Shown here piece after piece: positions 53,439 through 64,000 of a stretch of DNA of 64,000 bases. The translations under genes and the position numbers were made by a program. The DNA is from Prunus persica. Its lineage: Eukaryota; Streptophyta; Magnoliopsida; Rosales; Rosaceae. The number at the start of each line of letters is the position of its first letter. The stretch's first letter is position 1. Below the pieces are notes generated by a model. The model saw nothing but the letters and a program-made list of their open reading frames with translations. It ran no database searches and was not told the origin of the DNA. Location: the NCBI RefSeq assembly GCF_000346465.2, contig NC_034012.1, positions 18,526,548 through 18,590,547 of the forward strand. The letters are read 5' to 3'.

Positions 53439-54239
53439 GGCCATCTCCAGCCATGGGCTATGTCCCAAATATAGCCCTAAAATAATGCAAAACTCATCTC
53501 CAGCCATAGGCTAAACAAAATTTTGGCCAAATTTGGAGGGCCAAATTTGGTCCTTTAGCCCTCCAATCGGGCCACATTTAGCCCAGCTTTGGCCTAGGCC
53601 AAATTTTTTGTGGGCCCCATGCATATGCTTTTGAAGAAGATAAATTATCAAGTGTGGACAATAGCAGAAATCATCTCATGCAAATACATAGCCAACAATA
53701 AAAGCGTTGACGTCATCGATATATTTTTAAAAGCCTTTTTAAATGTTTTCAATTCGTGTTGTTTAAGAAAAATTTATAACAAAATTATTGGTCATGACCA
53801 TTGGAGGTCAAACCATTGAAACCCAACCAATTTTTTTAAAAAATGTGGTCACCTTTTTAAATGTTTTCAATTCGTAAATAAATTATAAAAAATTACTGGT
53901 CATGATCGTTGGAGGTCAGACCATTGAAACCCATCCTTTTTTATTTATTTATAAATGTGGTTACCTTTTTAAATGTTTTCAAGTGTTGTTTTAAAAAAAT
54001 TATAAAAAATTATTGGTCATGGAATATTGTCTCTAAATAATAGTTTAATTAAATTGAAGAATACATAGTTGTGGAATATATGAGTGTTGTACCATAGTTT
54101 TTCTCAAAATAATAAAATATGAAGGACCCTAAAATATAGCCCTGCATGGCTGAAGATGGAAAAATTTAGCCCTGCACTATTCTTTAAAAAATTAATATTT
54201 TGGAAGGCTAAACATTTAGCCCTATGACTGGAGATGACC
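53439..54239. mobile_element. PIF/Harbinger (Tourist-like) MITE, 801 bp
   Basis: The ends are inverted repeats, GGCCATCTCCAGCCATGGGC on the left and TAGCCCTATGACTGGAGATGACC on the right, flanked by TAA on both sides (53436-53438, 54240-54242). A TAA target duplication indicates PIF/Harbinger. Copies of TTTAGCCCT recur inside both ends. The middle contains an internal repeat of about 110 bp (starting near 53736, 53848 and 53964, around 'TTTTTAAATGTTTTCAA'). No coding capacity. Confidence 0.85.
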
Positions 54240-54242
54240 TAA

Positions 54243-55500
54243 TATGCCATTGAAGACAAAAACTGAAGGAAAAAAACTCACCAACTAAACCGCTGACAAC
54301 AGTGGCAGATCCAAGTTTTGTACTCAAAGGAGTTATGGTGTAAAAGTCTCCTTACATTTTTTTTGACAAAAATAACTGAAAAAATTAAACAATAGTACTT
54401 TTTTTATTATACTCTAATTGCTTTCCTAGCCAGAAAATGAAAATTAAGTTTCATTTATTTTTCCCTCTTTGCTACCCTAGCTATCACATGTCAAAAAAGC
54501 CATCCAATATGCCCATGCACTAGCTATCATGTATCAATAAAACCATCAAATATGCACATTCGAACTAATTTCATGGGGTAAAGCAACCCCAATGACCCCC
54601 CTTTCCATTCGCCAGTGGCTGACAACCCACGGTCCCTTTCTTGGAGAAAAGCTTTCTTATACCGGGTATACCATTGTAGTGCTATCTGGTGCCAATCACC
54701 CATTGCCATGTGTTTTAACTTTCCGATTTGGCAACACAACTTTTCAACATGACAATATGTGATAGGCTTGAGATGTTACGGTGGCATCCCTGTTATGCAA
54801 ATTCTTCTCCCTTCCCTGACCAGCAACCCTAAAATCTCCTCTCTTTATATATGTCTCTACTATCAGAATGGCAACAAGAAAAGCGCATTCAATGCTTTCG
54901 GTGTCATCTCTCACAAGCGCATTCACTGCTTGAGCTAGACAACCAAAATCCGTGTAGAGATGATTAAACCGAAGATGAATTGCTTAAACAATGTTTTAAC
55001 TAATGCATCAAACTTAAGTCTTTTATTAAACCAACCATTTAGTTTTTAAAAAAATGTCTGCAGTAAATGCGTATCCAATCACACAAAAGGATGGCTCACA
55101 CAAAATGACAAAGTCACTGTAGCATTTCATTTAAACACAATTTGTTGGGAATCATCCAAAAGCACATGATGGATTGGTACTAGAAAATCGATTTGCACAG
55201 AAGAAAAGGTATTAGAATTGGTTTTTATTTGATCAGAAAAACAGTTGTATTGATCCAACAAAAGTCACAAACACAATGTGTGTGCATAAACATTTCTAGA
55301 TCAACTCAGCAATCTTCAAAAAGTACAATCAGAAGCGGTTACAGAACTCTACAAAGACGTATTTCTTATTATGCCTTCCAAAAAGCAAAAAGGGGAAAAT
55401 GACCAACCCCCACCACCCCTAAAAGAATTAATACCAATAAGCAAACTAAAATAATCTACGTTTGAAGTCACCGGAAAAAAAAAAGGGCAGAAACTTCAAC
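54243..55500. other. Intergenic; no gene seen
   Basis: No conserved frame, LTR or inverted repeat could be supported. The right part from about 55300 may be the 3' UTR or 3' flank of the NIPA-type gene. Confidence 0.5.
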
Positions 55501-55926
55501 TCCCCACTGACCTTGAGCTCCTTCCTACATCAATTTTCGCCGTAGTTAACCTCAACAAAGAAAAGCCCTGCCTGGATATAAAATCCAGGTTTCATGGATG
55601 CTTTGGCTTCACATGATTTTAAAGCTATCTTTCCTTATTTCATAATGTGAACAAACCACCCATTAAAAGCTTGAAATCTTGGACGAACTGTCTGCGAAGC
55701 CCTAGGTTAAGTCAGCATTGTCAATCCATTCCTCCTCACTAGTCTACACAGAAAATGCCGTTGGCAGTTCAGCAAACGGCCACCACCCGGCACTGTATGT
55801 TTGGATTTGACAAAGATGGGGCAAGTATAGATTCATCTAATGGACAATGGTAAAAGAATGGTTGGCACTTAACTCTTGCTTGCCTTGTAGGTATATGGAA
55901 TGGAATGGTATCATCCTAGATATGAT

Positions 55927-58900
55927 CTAGTACAATTCTTGTCTTCTTAAGCAAATTTCCTCCGAAGGTGACCCATCTTCTTCTTCATGTTTCTCTAATT
56001 CTCCATTCCCGCCACTACAAAGTCGCGCAGATAATGAAGGTGACACAGGCATATAGCTACCACCTGTTTATTTCAACAAGCATAAAGCCCAAAATAATTG
56101 CAAATTTAAGAGTCAACTGGTTAGGAAATAGATGATACTAGAGTAGAGAGAGAAAAAGAAAGTAATAAAACAGATTGGTCTCACACCTCTAAAAGAAGAG
56201 CTTCTTTCAAATTCTTTTGTTGAATGCAATAAGATGGTCCCACATAATACAACAATAAATCCACATATTTCTGATAGGATGGCTCCCCCACTTTGGTCAT
56301 CCCAATCCTAAAATCATAAAAAGCAGTATGTAATTACTGTCATCAAACTAACTCCACAATCAACAGCCTGTCGTTTTAGAAGAACAAAAAGTATTTTGCT
56401 AGAAAGAACGGTCGCATACCATTCTATGCGAAAAAATATTTTCTGTAAGTTGGTCTAACCAAGAAACTGAAATCTGACTGTGTTTCTTCTCTTTTATAGT
56501 GCAGATATACATCACATTTTAAGCAATAGAAATTAAGTGTCTAAACAACAATTCTGATACAAAAAGTAGAGCAAACCCTTGTAGAATTCTCCCTGTCATA
56601 AAGTTAGCCCTCCAATTTGGATCAAGAGTACTGGATGGCTAAGTCTGACTAATTCTAATAGGATAATTTGAAGTATTGTTAGTAGCACTGGCATAGTACC
56701 CTTTCGTCGGTTTTTTATGAAGTCCCTTACCAATTCCAATCAACCAAAGAACCAACATTTTTTCACGTCAACTAAATTAATGGACCTGGCTTTAGCCTCA
56801 TAAAAAGCGTGATTTTCTTAACTGGATGATCTTTGCTTGAAATGCCAAATCAGATGTTATTATCCACACAAGGATCTAGTGGAGCTACTTTTCAGTGTAT
56901 GCCTTGTAGTCACATTCCAGATTCATGCCTTCTGTTAAAATCAATCACATTAACAACAATCCAACTTGGAACTGAAGCTAGACTTGGCAAAGAGATATAA
57001 CACCATGACATGTCCAACTTATAATACTATCACTTAACAATACCTTAAACAAATTTTTTTTAGGGAACAATACCTTAAACATTATGACACTCGCAATGAT
57101 TGCCAGCGTTGTAAACATGACATAATAAATAGGGGACACGACTGCAGTATTGAACGTATCAAGCGCCTGAAAAATCAGAGTTGAGTGGTTCAGTAGAGAA
57201 TATGAATACAAAGATTCCTTTAATTCTTCTAAAGAAACATACATATATATGGTATACATGTATCCTTGAATGTATCCATATATATGTTCATGCACACACA
57301 AAAAACAAGAGTCAAACTACTACTGCAATAAAGAATAACCCTCAAGTTATTTTTACCTTTTAATTATGTTTTTTAAGATGCTTACAGAAATGTTGACAAG
57401 CCAAGTTATAGATCTTTTATTGTAATGAACTAGATGAGTCCCAAATAGTTGTACCAAATTAAAAAAGCTGTGGATGCATAACTAAGGATTGCATGCTTTC
57501 TTTCTGATCTGAATGCTTTTCCACCTAATAAAAAACAGCTGCCTTATATTATACATAAACTAAATTACAGTGTCATGGGGTGGAATAATTTAAAGTAAAG
57601 AATTCAGTTGAGATAATAAGGCTAAATTAATTAAAACAAATCTAAAAGGACTATTACCGTCCCGTCCAATTGAGCAATTTAGCTATAAATAATAAAACTT
57701 AACTAAGTCCCTATATTTGAAATCACTCCTCAGAAATGGGCCCTTAGGTTCTTTATTCTCTACAATACCGACCTCATTACTTTCTTTCTTTTTTTTCATT
57801 ATGCCCCTCCTATTCAGGATTTCACAAAAAATAAATAAATAAAAGAGAGGAATCAGTAAAGCAAACTCCTGGAAATTTCAGAATAACTATTTTCATGTAT
57901 TCTCAAGTCAATAGCAGAATGTGAGTTCAATTGAATTGACTAACTGAGTATTTCTTAAGAATCTTAATATGCAGCCCAGATTCCAGCCATGACCCAAATA
58001 GGCAAGCTTGCTATGTTCTACCACATTGATTCATTGAATGTAAGATATGAAATATTCTAACAAATATAACCTAGGAAATCTTAGGCAACTGGAAACTTGT
58101 GCAAAATCGTGTTCTTGCCGGCAAGAATTGAACTAATTAAACTATCCTGAGGAATTACATCAATGAGCCATGCTTGATAGCTTCAATTGAGCTCCAAACT
58201 AGAATCCAAGGGATAAACATGCAACATTCAGAAAATATCCTCTACCACCAACTGAGGAGAAACAAAAGTGGCAGGAGCCCATAAAGGTTTATCAAAGGCA
58301 TGGTATATCCAAGGCTCAAGCCGTAGTGTGGCACAGTTGGGTCGGGTGCATTGAGGATAGTAAATAGTTGGGCTTGGGCAAGTTCAATCAATAATGGTGG
58401 ACTGTTTTCTTTTAACATTATTTAAGTTAAGGATACTTAAATATACCTAGGGTTTCTCTTCCGTTTTCTGTTTGAAGAGTCGTTTTAACGCTGTTTAAGT
58501 GAAGGATATTTTAGTACCTTTTTATCCAGAGTTCTTCTTAGGTTTAGGTTCTATAAATTATCTAGTCGTGATCATTTAGAACAGATTTTGATGATTGAAT
58601 AAAGTTACATCAGCTTTGCTTCTCTCAAGGTATGTACGATGCAACCTGACCCTAGGTGTGATGCCTAAGGCCTCTGTAAGTGATTCCTAAAACACTATTG
58701 GTGTGATGCTATTAGTTTCTATCGTTTTCTTTTAATTTTCTCCTTGCATTCCATAAATTTCCATTTTGATCTTACTTGGATATTATTTCTCTTTGTCCTG
58801 CATCACCACCACTCTTTAAATGACATGTAATATGTTATCAATGTCATTAACCGCTCTAGTGAAGAAAAAAAATTTATATGAAAATATGAGTAAGAGATGT

Positions 58901-61457
58901 GGCAACCACATATTAACTATTGAAACTATATTGAACATTACACAGAAATTTGAAAAGATCATATGACATGAAATTATCCTATGATTAATTGTAGTTAAAG
59001 CCTCCACCGAAGGCAGCTACAGACTTTGACTTGTACAAATGTATTTTCAATACCGATTTCTTTTTTGCAGCATATATTCATTAGAAAACTGCTTTCTATG
59101 ACTAACTTAGTAGTGAGGATAGAACAAGATTAATCTTAAAGACGGGAAAGGGTCTAAAACTGAACAAAACTTGATGGGTTTCCCATACATCCTCTGAAAA
59201 GTACATAGAACCACTCGTCCCCGAACATGTCAAATTTTATAGACTAAACAAAAGCCTACTTATGTTCAGACTACTTTTTCTGTTAGTGATAGATGCAATG
59301 CACAAAAGCAAAGCGAACGGCAGGACAAGGGAATAGCCAGAAAACTAATCTAGAGAAGGGGAAAGGTGGAAGAACAGTACAAGAGCAAGAACTTCCAAAA
59401 GACTCCTATAAATTTGTCCATATCTAACATATTCACAATGAAACGGAGTTTCTAACCTTATTCAAATAATTCATTTGAGTGATGACGCATGTAGCTACGA
59501 CCAACATAAAAAACCACGTCTCTGGATAGATTAACTGATTCTTCCCCTCAAAAGTTAATTTCAGAGCAGTTCCTAGGGCTTTAACACTCATCACCTGCAG
59601 AATCATGGAAAACAATGCATGTAAATTACGAGAGATCCAGATATTATTAAAATTGAAAGGAAATAATTTGATAACAAGAAATCATTTAAAGCAGACTCAG
59701 GTCTACAGGGACTCTGTAGATTGATGTGCTAACAGAAATTTGTCTTCATCCAACTAAGCAATCAGTTTGACTTATGTATCAATTACCCACCCAGTCCCCA
59801 CTCTAAACTTTTTCAAAATAAATCTGTACTGTAACTTTATAATGAAATTTAAGCACGAAAACTTACAGGTTGATATTAGAACAATTTGAACACTAGTTTT
59901 ATGTGTGAACTTTGTGCTTAAAGTTTAAATTCTTACATTCTGTATAATGCATAATTATTTTAGTACAGTAAGACAAGAATGAGAGGAGATCAGGTTTCCT
60001 CCTTTTTTTTTTTTTTTTTGGAGAACACCATAGGTTGAAAAGAGAGAAACTCAATACAGTAAGACAGAAATGAACTAAAGCTTATAAGTACTTGAAACAA
60101 TTTACCGAGAGAGAACCCATCAATGAACAAATGCCGGTGAAAACTAGAACATTCGTGTGCCCACATTGTGGTGCAAAATGGAAGACTAGTATGAAAACCA
60201 GAACAACCACTGAGCCCACATAAAGCAAAAACGCTGAAATAGACAGTATATGTTGTTAATTTCCAATGAAGAATCATATAAAGCTCAAGAAAACAGAGAA
60301 AAAGGAATTCGAATAAAACAAATAGCTTGAATCAAACCTGGCTGAGTTGCCATACTCCATATTTCAAGAACTGAAGTTATAGAATGCTCCTTTGGTGCAT
60401 GGATAACAATAATGATCGACCCGGCAATGCACATTACACAGCCCAAAACTCCAAGCCGGTGCAACCTCTCCTTCAAGATAAAATGAGCCAGCACAGCACT
60501 ACACCATACCATTCAATTTTTAAACATTATTAGTAAAACCTAACATCATAGGACATGATAAAAATATATACGAACAACCAAGCATGGAATCAAAAGCAAT
60601 ATATGAGCAGTTACCTTACAATTATACTTAATGCACCGAGAGGGGTAACAAGAACTGCCGGAGCAAATGCATAGGCAACAAAGTTTGCAATCTCTCCAAC
60701 AATCACTATATCAAAAATCATAAATCAAGAGAGATTCTGCAAACCATCAGTGGAATTGAACGAACAAAATGAGTACCAAAACCCGTACTTTTAACTGACA
60801 TAGTGACGTTGGAAAACATCAATTGCTACAATGCAACAATAGCATTACTTCCATGGTGAAGAAAATTATTTCCCATGACAAGCACTTGAACTCGATTACA
60901 AAATGAAGCGTGAATGGTGATGAAATACCAAAAAATCATAAGAGCAAGTAATGACCATAATCCATAAAGTTTTATAGACAACATGGCCATAACTATTTGC
61001 AGAATCTATATTCAACGATAAAAATATACAAAAAACAACAACAGTTATCAGAATTTTGGCTGTCTTACAAACATTATGAAACAGAACCAAAAAGCAAAAA
61101 ACAGATGTAGAAGCTTACTTGTAATAAAGCCCAGCCACCACAGAGGCTCCAAGAGATAAGAGTACCCGCCATAACCTACAACAATCAAGGATCAATAACA
61201 AACCAATCAATAGAAAAAAATAATAATAATAATAATAAATAAAAAATAAAAAAAACCCCATCTGATAAAACCAATATAGGTAAAAGAAAAACCGAGATTG
61301 AGAATAAATAAATGAACAGAAAGTCACCAGCTCTGACCCCAGAAGCAGCTGCGGCTCTTCTGAGGCCTTTCTTCTTGATAATAAAGCTTGCCCCTATGAA
61401 CCCACTTGAAAGCAAAGCCAAAACAAAGCCTTTAAGATTGTCTTTGGAGAAACCCAT
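55927..61457 (-). CDS. NIPA: NIPA-type magnesium transporter, 351 aa, nine exons
   Basis: Minus-strand exons: 61328-61457, 61119-61175, 60615-60705, 60338-60498, 60106-60233, 59457-59594, 57074-57166, 56187-56307, 55927-56063; all introns are GT-AG and the phases close to 352 codons with stop. The NIPA (DUF803) family are multi-pass membrane proteins of the drug/metabolite transporter fold that carry Mg2+ at plasma or endosomal membranes. Visible: the first membrane helix '[20 protein letters not shown]'; '[13 protein letters not shown]'; the signature '[20 protein letters not shown]' and 'LGALSIIV'; '[20 protein letters not shown]' with the following 'P-K-E'; '[15 protein letters not shown]'; '[20 protein letters not shown]'; '[20 protein letters not shown]'. 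A hydrophilic C-terminus rich in Glu/Ser ends the protein. Length is usual. Intron 6 is 2.3 kb. The start is the first ATG with the family's N-terminus. Paralogue number cannot be set. Confidence 0.95.
58330..58640 (+). other. LTR-like segment in NIPA intron 6 (weak)
   Basis: A repeated 'TTTAAG(T/-)TAAGGATA' / 'GTTTAAGTGAAGGATATT' pair and a TCTATAAATTA box near 58550, followed by 'TTGAATAAAG', look like a short LTR. No flanking duplication or PBS was found. Confidence 0.25.
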
Positions 61458-61800
61458 GTCGAATATGTCTCTCTCTTTCTGAAATTTTCGCTGGTTTCTT
61501 CATGGAAATACAACAGAGTCAAAAAATTTGGGAGATCATCACCTCGTTGGCAAACCTTGGTGAATAATACGCTCTTTTTCAGGTTGCCGGGTTGTGGGGA
61601 CAGCAACGGTGTCAAGCAGAGGTAGAGCTACATTATTTGAGAGATTGGGCTCGTCCTTTTTCTATTTCTATTTTTGTCGCTTCTAAAATTCTTGAAAGAC
61701 TAGAGACAAATTGCCAAATGAGATTGGTCCACGAAATACTTATTTTTGAATTGACTACATAAAACTTTCCGAATTTTGAAGGTGGTTTCGATTGTTACCC
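61458..61800. promoter_or_regulatory. 5' flank/UTR of the NIPA-type gene
   Basis: This stretch must contain the promoter of the minus-strand gene. No clear TATA box or other element could be singled out. It is bounded on the right by the LTR at 61801. Confidence 0.4.
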
Positions 61801-62083
61801 TGTTATAAAATTAAGAGGATTTTAGAGAGAGATTTGGAAGAAGAAAACTCATTTATTCTTGTGTTCTAGTTCATCATTTTCATTAATGTTGGTGCCTATT
61901 TATAGGCATAAGTAATATACTATTCACTACAATTTAAAATACAATATGGGGTGGTGAGTTATATGATAGGTTTCAGACATAATGATAGAATTGTGGGATA
62001 AGTATATAATGGTAGGGATGATAGGTAATGATAGGCATTCATATTAATCTATGCTTATTTACAACATGTATGTATTTGCAACA
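61801..62083 (-). repeat. 3' LTR of a minus-strand Copia fragment
   Basis: On the minus strand the polypurine tract TTCAAGAGGGAG (62095-62084) is followed by TGTTGCAAATACATAC (62083) and the LTR ends ...TTTTATAACA at 61801. A minus-strand TATAAATAGG box is at about 61894-61903. Length is 283 bp. No 5' partner was found in the window. Confidence 0.8.
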
Positions 62084-63085
62084 CTCCCTCTTGAATTTCC
62101 ATCATGCATGGAATATACTTCATTAAAAAGTTTGCCAGTAAAATTCAGTGAGACAAAAACTAATCTAAGAGAAAAAGAGTACATAACTATGTGTAACATA
62201 AAATTCTGTGTCTATGACACTAACATGCGTCCCAGGAAAAACTCTATGGGATAAAAACCTAGGCAAAGGGAAAAGAGTACAGTGTATAGATACTTTGTTG
62301 ATAGCACTCTCCCCATGATGGATGTCTCCCCCTGATAAGTATGCATTAATTTTACTAATTGGAAAGTCAACGCAATCCAATGCCATGCACCAGTTTTTAA
62401 AATGTGCATTTTGGTAACGATTTGTGAAAAGATCTGCCAGATTATCACTTGAACGTATCTGTTTAACTTCAATTTCTTGATTCTCCTGAAGTTCATGTGT
62501 GTGGAAAAACTTCCCTTGATGTATCCTGCCTTGATTTGAGCAATACCAGCATCATTATCTTCATATATGGTTGTTGGAGTATTTTTCACTAAAGGTAAAT
62601 AACATGTGCTCCGTATATGATGGATTATTGATATTAACCAAACGCATTCATGACTCGCTTCATGGAGTGCAAGTATTTCTGAGTGATTAGAGCCTTGGAG
62701 GATGTAGCCACTAATGTTTGCTTTATGGAATGCCATGAGATTGATGTCCCTCCACAGATAAATACATAGCCAGTTTGTGAACGACCATTATGTGGATCAG
62801 AGAGATATCCTGCATATGTATATCCAAAAATACTATGTCCATTGTCAACACACAGTACTTCAAATTCCCATACCCACGTTACTTACCAGTTGTGCCAAAC
62901 TTTTAGCACCATGGGCATAGTCATCTTCATAAACACGAAATTCAAATGTTCCGAACAGTCGTTAATCTCAACCAGCCTATGAGCTGTGCCATGTCGAGAA
63001 GGCAAGACAACATAATAGGACGTCAAACACTTCACCGAAATAAGGAGGTACACAAGGTGCAGAGTCTATAGGAATTTAACCTAAT
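62084..63085 (-). pseudogene. Copia RNase H fragment and 3' internal region
   Basis: The minus-strand translation includes 'NHSEILALHEASHECVWL' followed by 'IHHIRSTCYLPLVKNTPTTI' and 'YEDNDAGIAQIKAGYIKG', the second half of Copia RNase H (the 'EDN' residues correspond to the conserved CDN block). Frameshifts near 62480 and a stop before the polypurine tract make it non-functional. Sequence toward 63000 carries further decayed RNase H. Gag, integrase and RT are missing. The right end joins the primer-binding site of a different element. Confidence 0.8.
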
Positions 63086-63097
63086 GCTCTTATACCA
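63086..63097 (-). other. Primer-binding site of the right-edge Gypsy element
   Basis: The minus strand reads TGGTATAAGAGC, one base off the initiator tRNA-Met PBS consensus, three bases inside the LTR end at 63101. LTR, ATT, PBS is the standard Tekay arrangement. Confidence 0.75.
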
Positions 63098-63100
63098 AAT

Positions 63101-64000
63101 TGAAAGGACCCGCCCCAAATTCCCTCTTGGAATCCATGACGAACCCTCTCTTTATCTGACACTAGGCATGTGTCAGCCCAAATTACTAAAATACTCTTCT
63201 TGCCCTAATTCCAAAACAACTTTAGGGCTTGACTTCTACCGGAAAACTATCAGAGCCTCCTTTGAAATTGGCTCAAAACCCCAAAAAAATCCACATGCAC
63301 AACAAACACAATTAATTCCCAAATGTTCAACAAGCACAAGGTAAAAACCACACACCAATTAGCAAAGTTTCAATGAACTTTAGGCCCTCCTTACCAACAT
63401 AAGAAAGTCAGCAAAATCAACTTGACAAAAATAAACATAACAAACAAATCATAAACTTGCGGTTGCACCTGGGTTAAACTAGGATATCTACGGACCCTTA
63501 TTGAGGGATTAAGCCACATGTAGTTCTTACTACCCTAAATCACAATTAAGATAATACATAAATGTTCAAAGTGAAATCAACAATAAAATTATAGAATCAT
63601 TTTTTACCTTGATTTCAACAAGCTATATGATTGAATATCACCCACTAAGGGGTACATGGGAATACCATCAAATCTGAATGCAACAGGGGAATGGGAAACT
63701 AGCTAACCACCTGTGTAGACAAGTCGGGTAGGTGGCTAAGAATCCTGGGCAACCCTGTGCAGATAATATAAGTAAGGTGGCGAAGAATATCCTATTAACT
63801 ATACCACACGTTGATACTGCACTATTCTCCACATAGATGTACCTCAAACATAATATGTCCATTCCAAGTGCTACACATGTGGAATGGCCAACTCCACATG
63901 TGTGTCGCTCTTAGCATAACTCAGGGACACGTGGCCACCCTTAGAATGCAAATAATCCGTCAATTCCCATAGCAAGACTCAGCGAGATATACTTAACTTG
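63101..64000 (-). repeat. Tekay-like Gypsy 5' LTR, minus strand, cut by the window edge
   Basis: On the minus strand its terminus reads GGAATTTGGGGCGGGTCCTT then TCA, homologous to the ends of the solo LTRs at 22882 (GGAATTTGGGTTGTGTCC) and 52218 (GGAATTTGGGTCGGGTCT). The PBS next to it shows it is a 5' LTR, not a solo LTR, although nothing of its internal coding region remains to the left. The remainder (63150-64000) has no coding sequence. Confidence 0.7.

Noticed and set aside
54527..54926. Small minus-strand frames between the MITE and the NIPA-type gene
   Set aside because: No conserved motif, no splice-compatible continuation and no promoter; consistent with random open frames.

Overview
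This is plant nuclear DNA, most likely from a woody rosid and probably Rosaceae (apple, pear, plum or peach type). That assignment is an inference from the gene structures (GT-AG introns, plant-type FIS1 and NIPA proteins) and from the style of the repeats; no diagnostic marker was available. There is no bacterial, organellar or CRISPR content. Most of the window is transposable-element sequence, deeply nested, with three real host genes.

Layout. 1-2198 is the 5' end of a minus-strand Ty3/Gypsy element (leader, primer-binding site, LTR) running off the left edge. 2272-2617 is a small TRIM. 2618-6262 is a broken minus-strand Copia element, meeting at 6262 a broken plus-strand Copia element (to about 12400) that itself carries an inverted-repeat MITE (8622-9127) and a solo LTR (9774-11521, TSD CAAAG). 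12411-12945 is a coiled-coil NLR remnant cut off just before its P-loop. 13560-14038 is a CACTA terminus, followed by a tRNA-like SINE. A LINE relic (14433 to about 16800) is split by a solo LTR (14715-16566, TSD AATAT). A Gypsy LTR plus leader (17030-18720) precedes a CACTA transposon (about 18730-23394), which is split by a Tekay-like solo LTR (21099-22882, TSD ACTAT).

24165-28985 is an intact, apparently very young Copia retrotransposon: identical 209-bp LTRs, TSD CTATT and one 1444-residue open frame. It ends about 170 bp upstream of the TATA box of a three-exon gene (29249-30189) for a secreted cysteine-rich protein made of three similar modules, one per exon. 30765-37118 is a decayed Tat-type Gypsy element with an antisense additional gene carrying a plant mobile domain. 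37119-39810 is a second CACTA element that has captured a piece of the 26S proteasome subunit gene RPN6.

The right third holds two complete minus-strand host genes: FIS1 (mitochondrial/peroxisomal fission, 42725-45446, five exons) and a NIPA-type magnesium transporter (55927-61457, nine exons). Between them lie a MULE carrying a MAIN-like/PMD fragment (45643-47306, imperfect 9-bp TSD, under 200 bp upstream of the FIS1 start codon), a second Tat-type element with an antisense gene split by a 2.7-kb solo LTR (47388-53299), and a Tourist-like MITE (53439-54239, TSD TAA). The right edge has Copia remains (61801-63085) and a third Tekay-like LTR in reverse orientation with its primer-binding site (63086-64000).

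The host genes do not form a functional cluster. What links the region is serial insertion of elements into elements and into the immediate upstream regions of genes.
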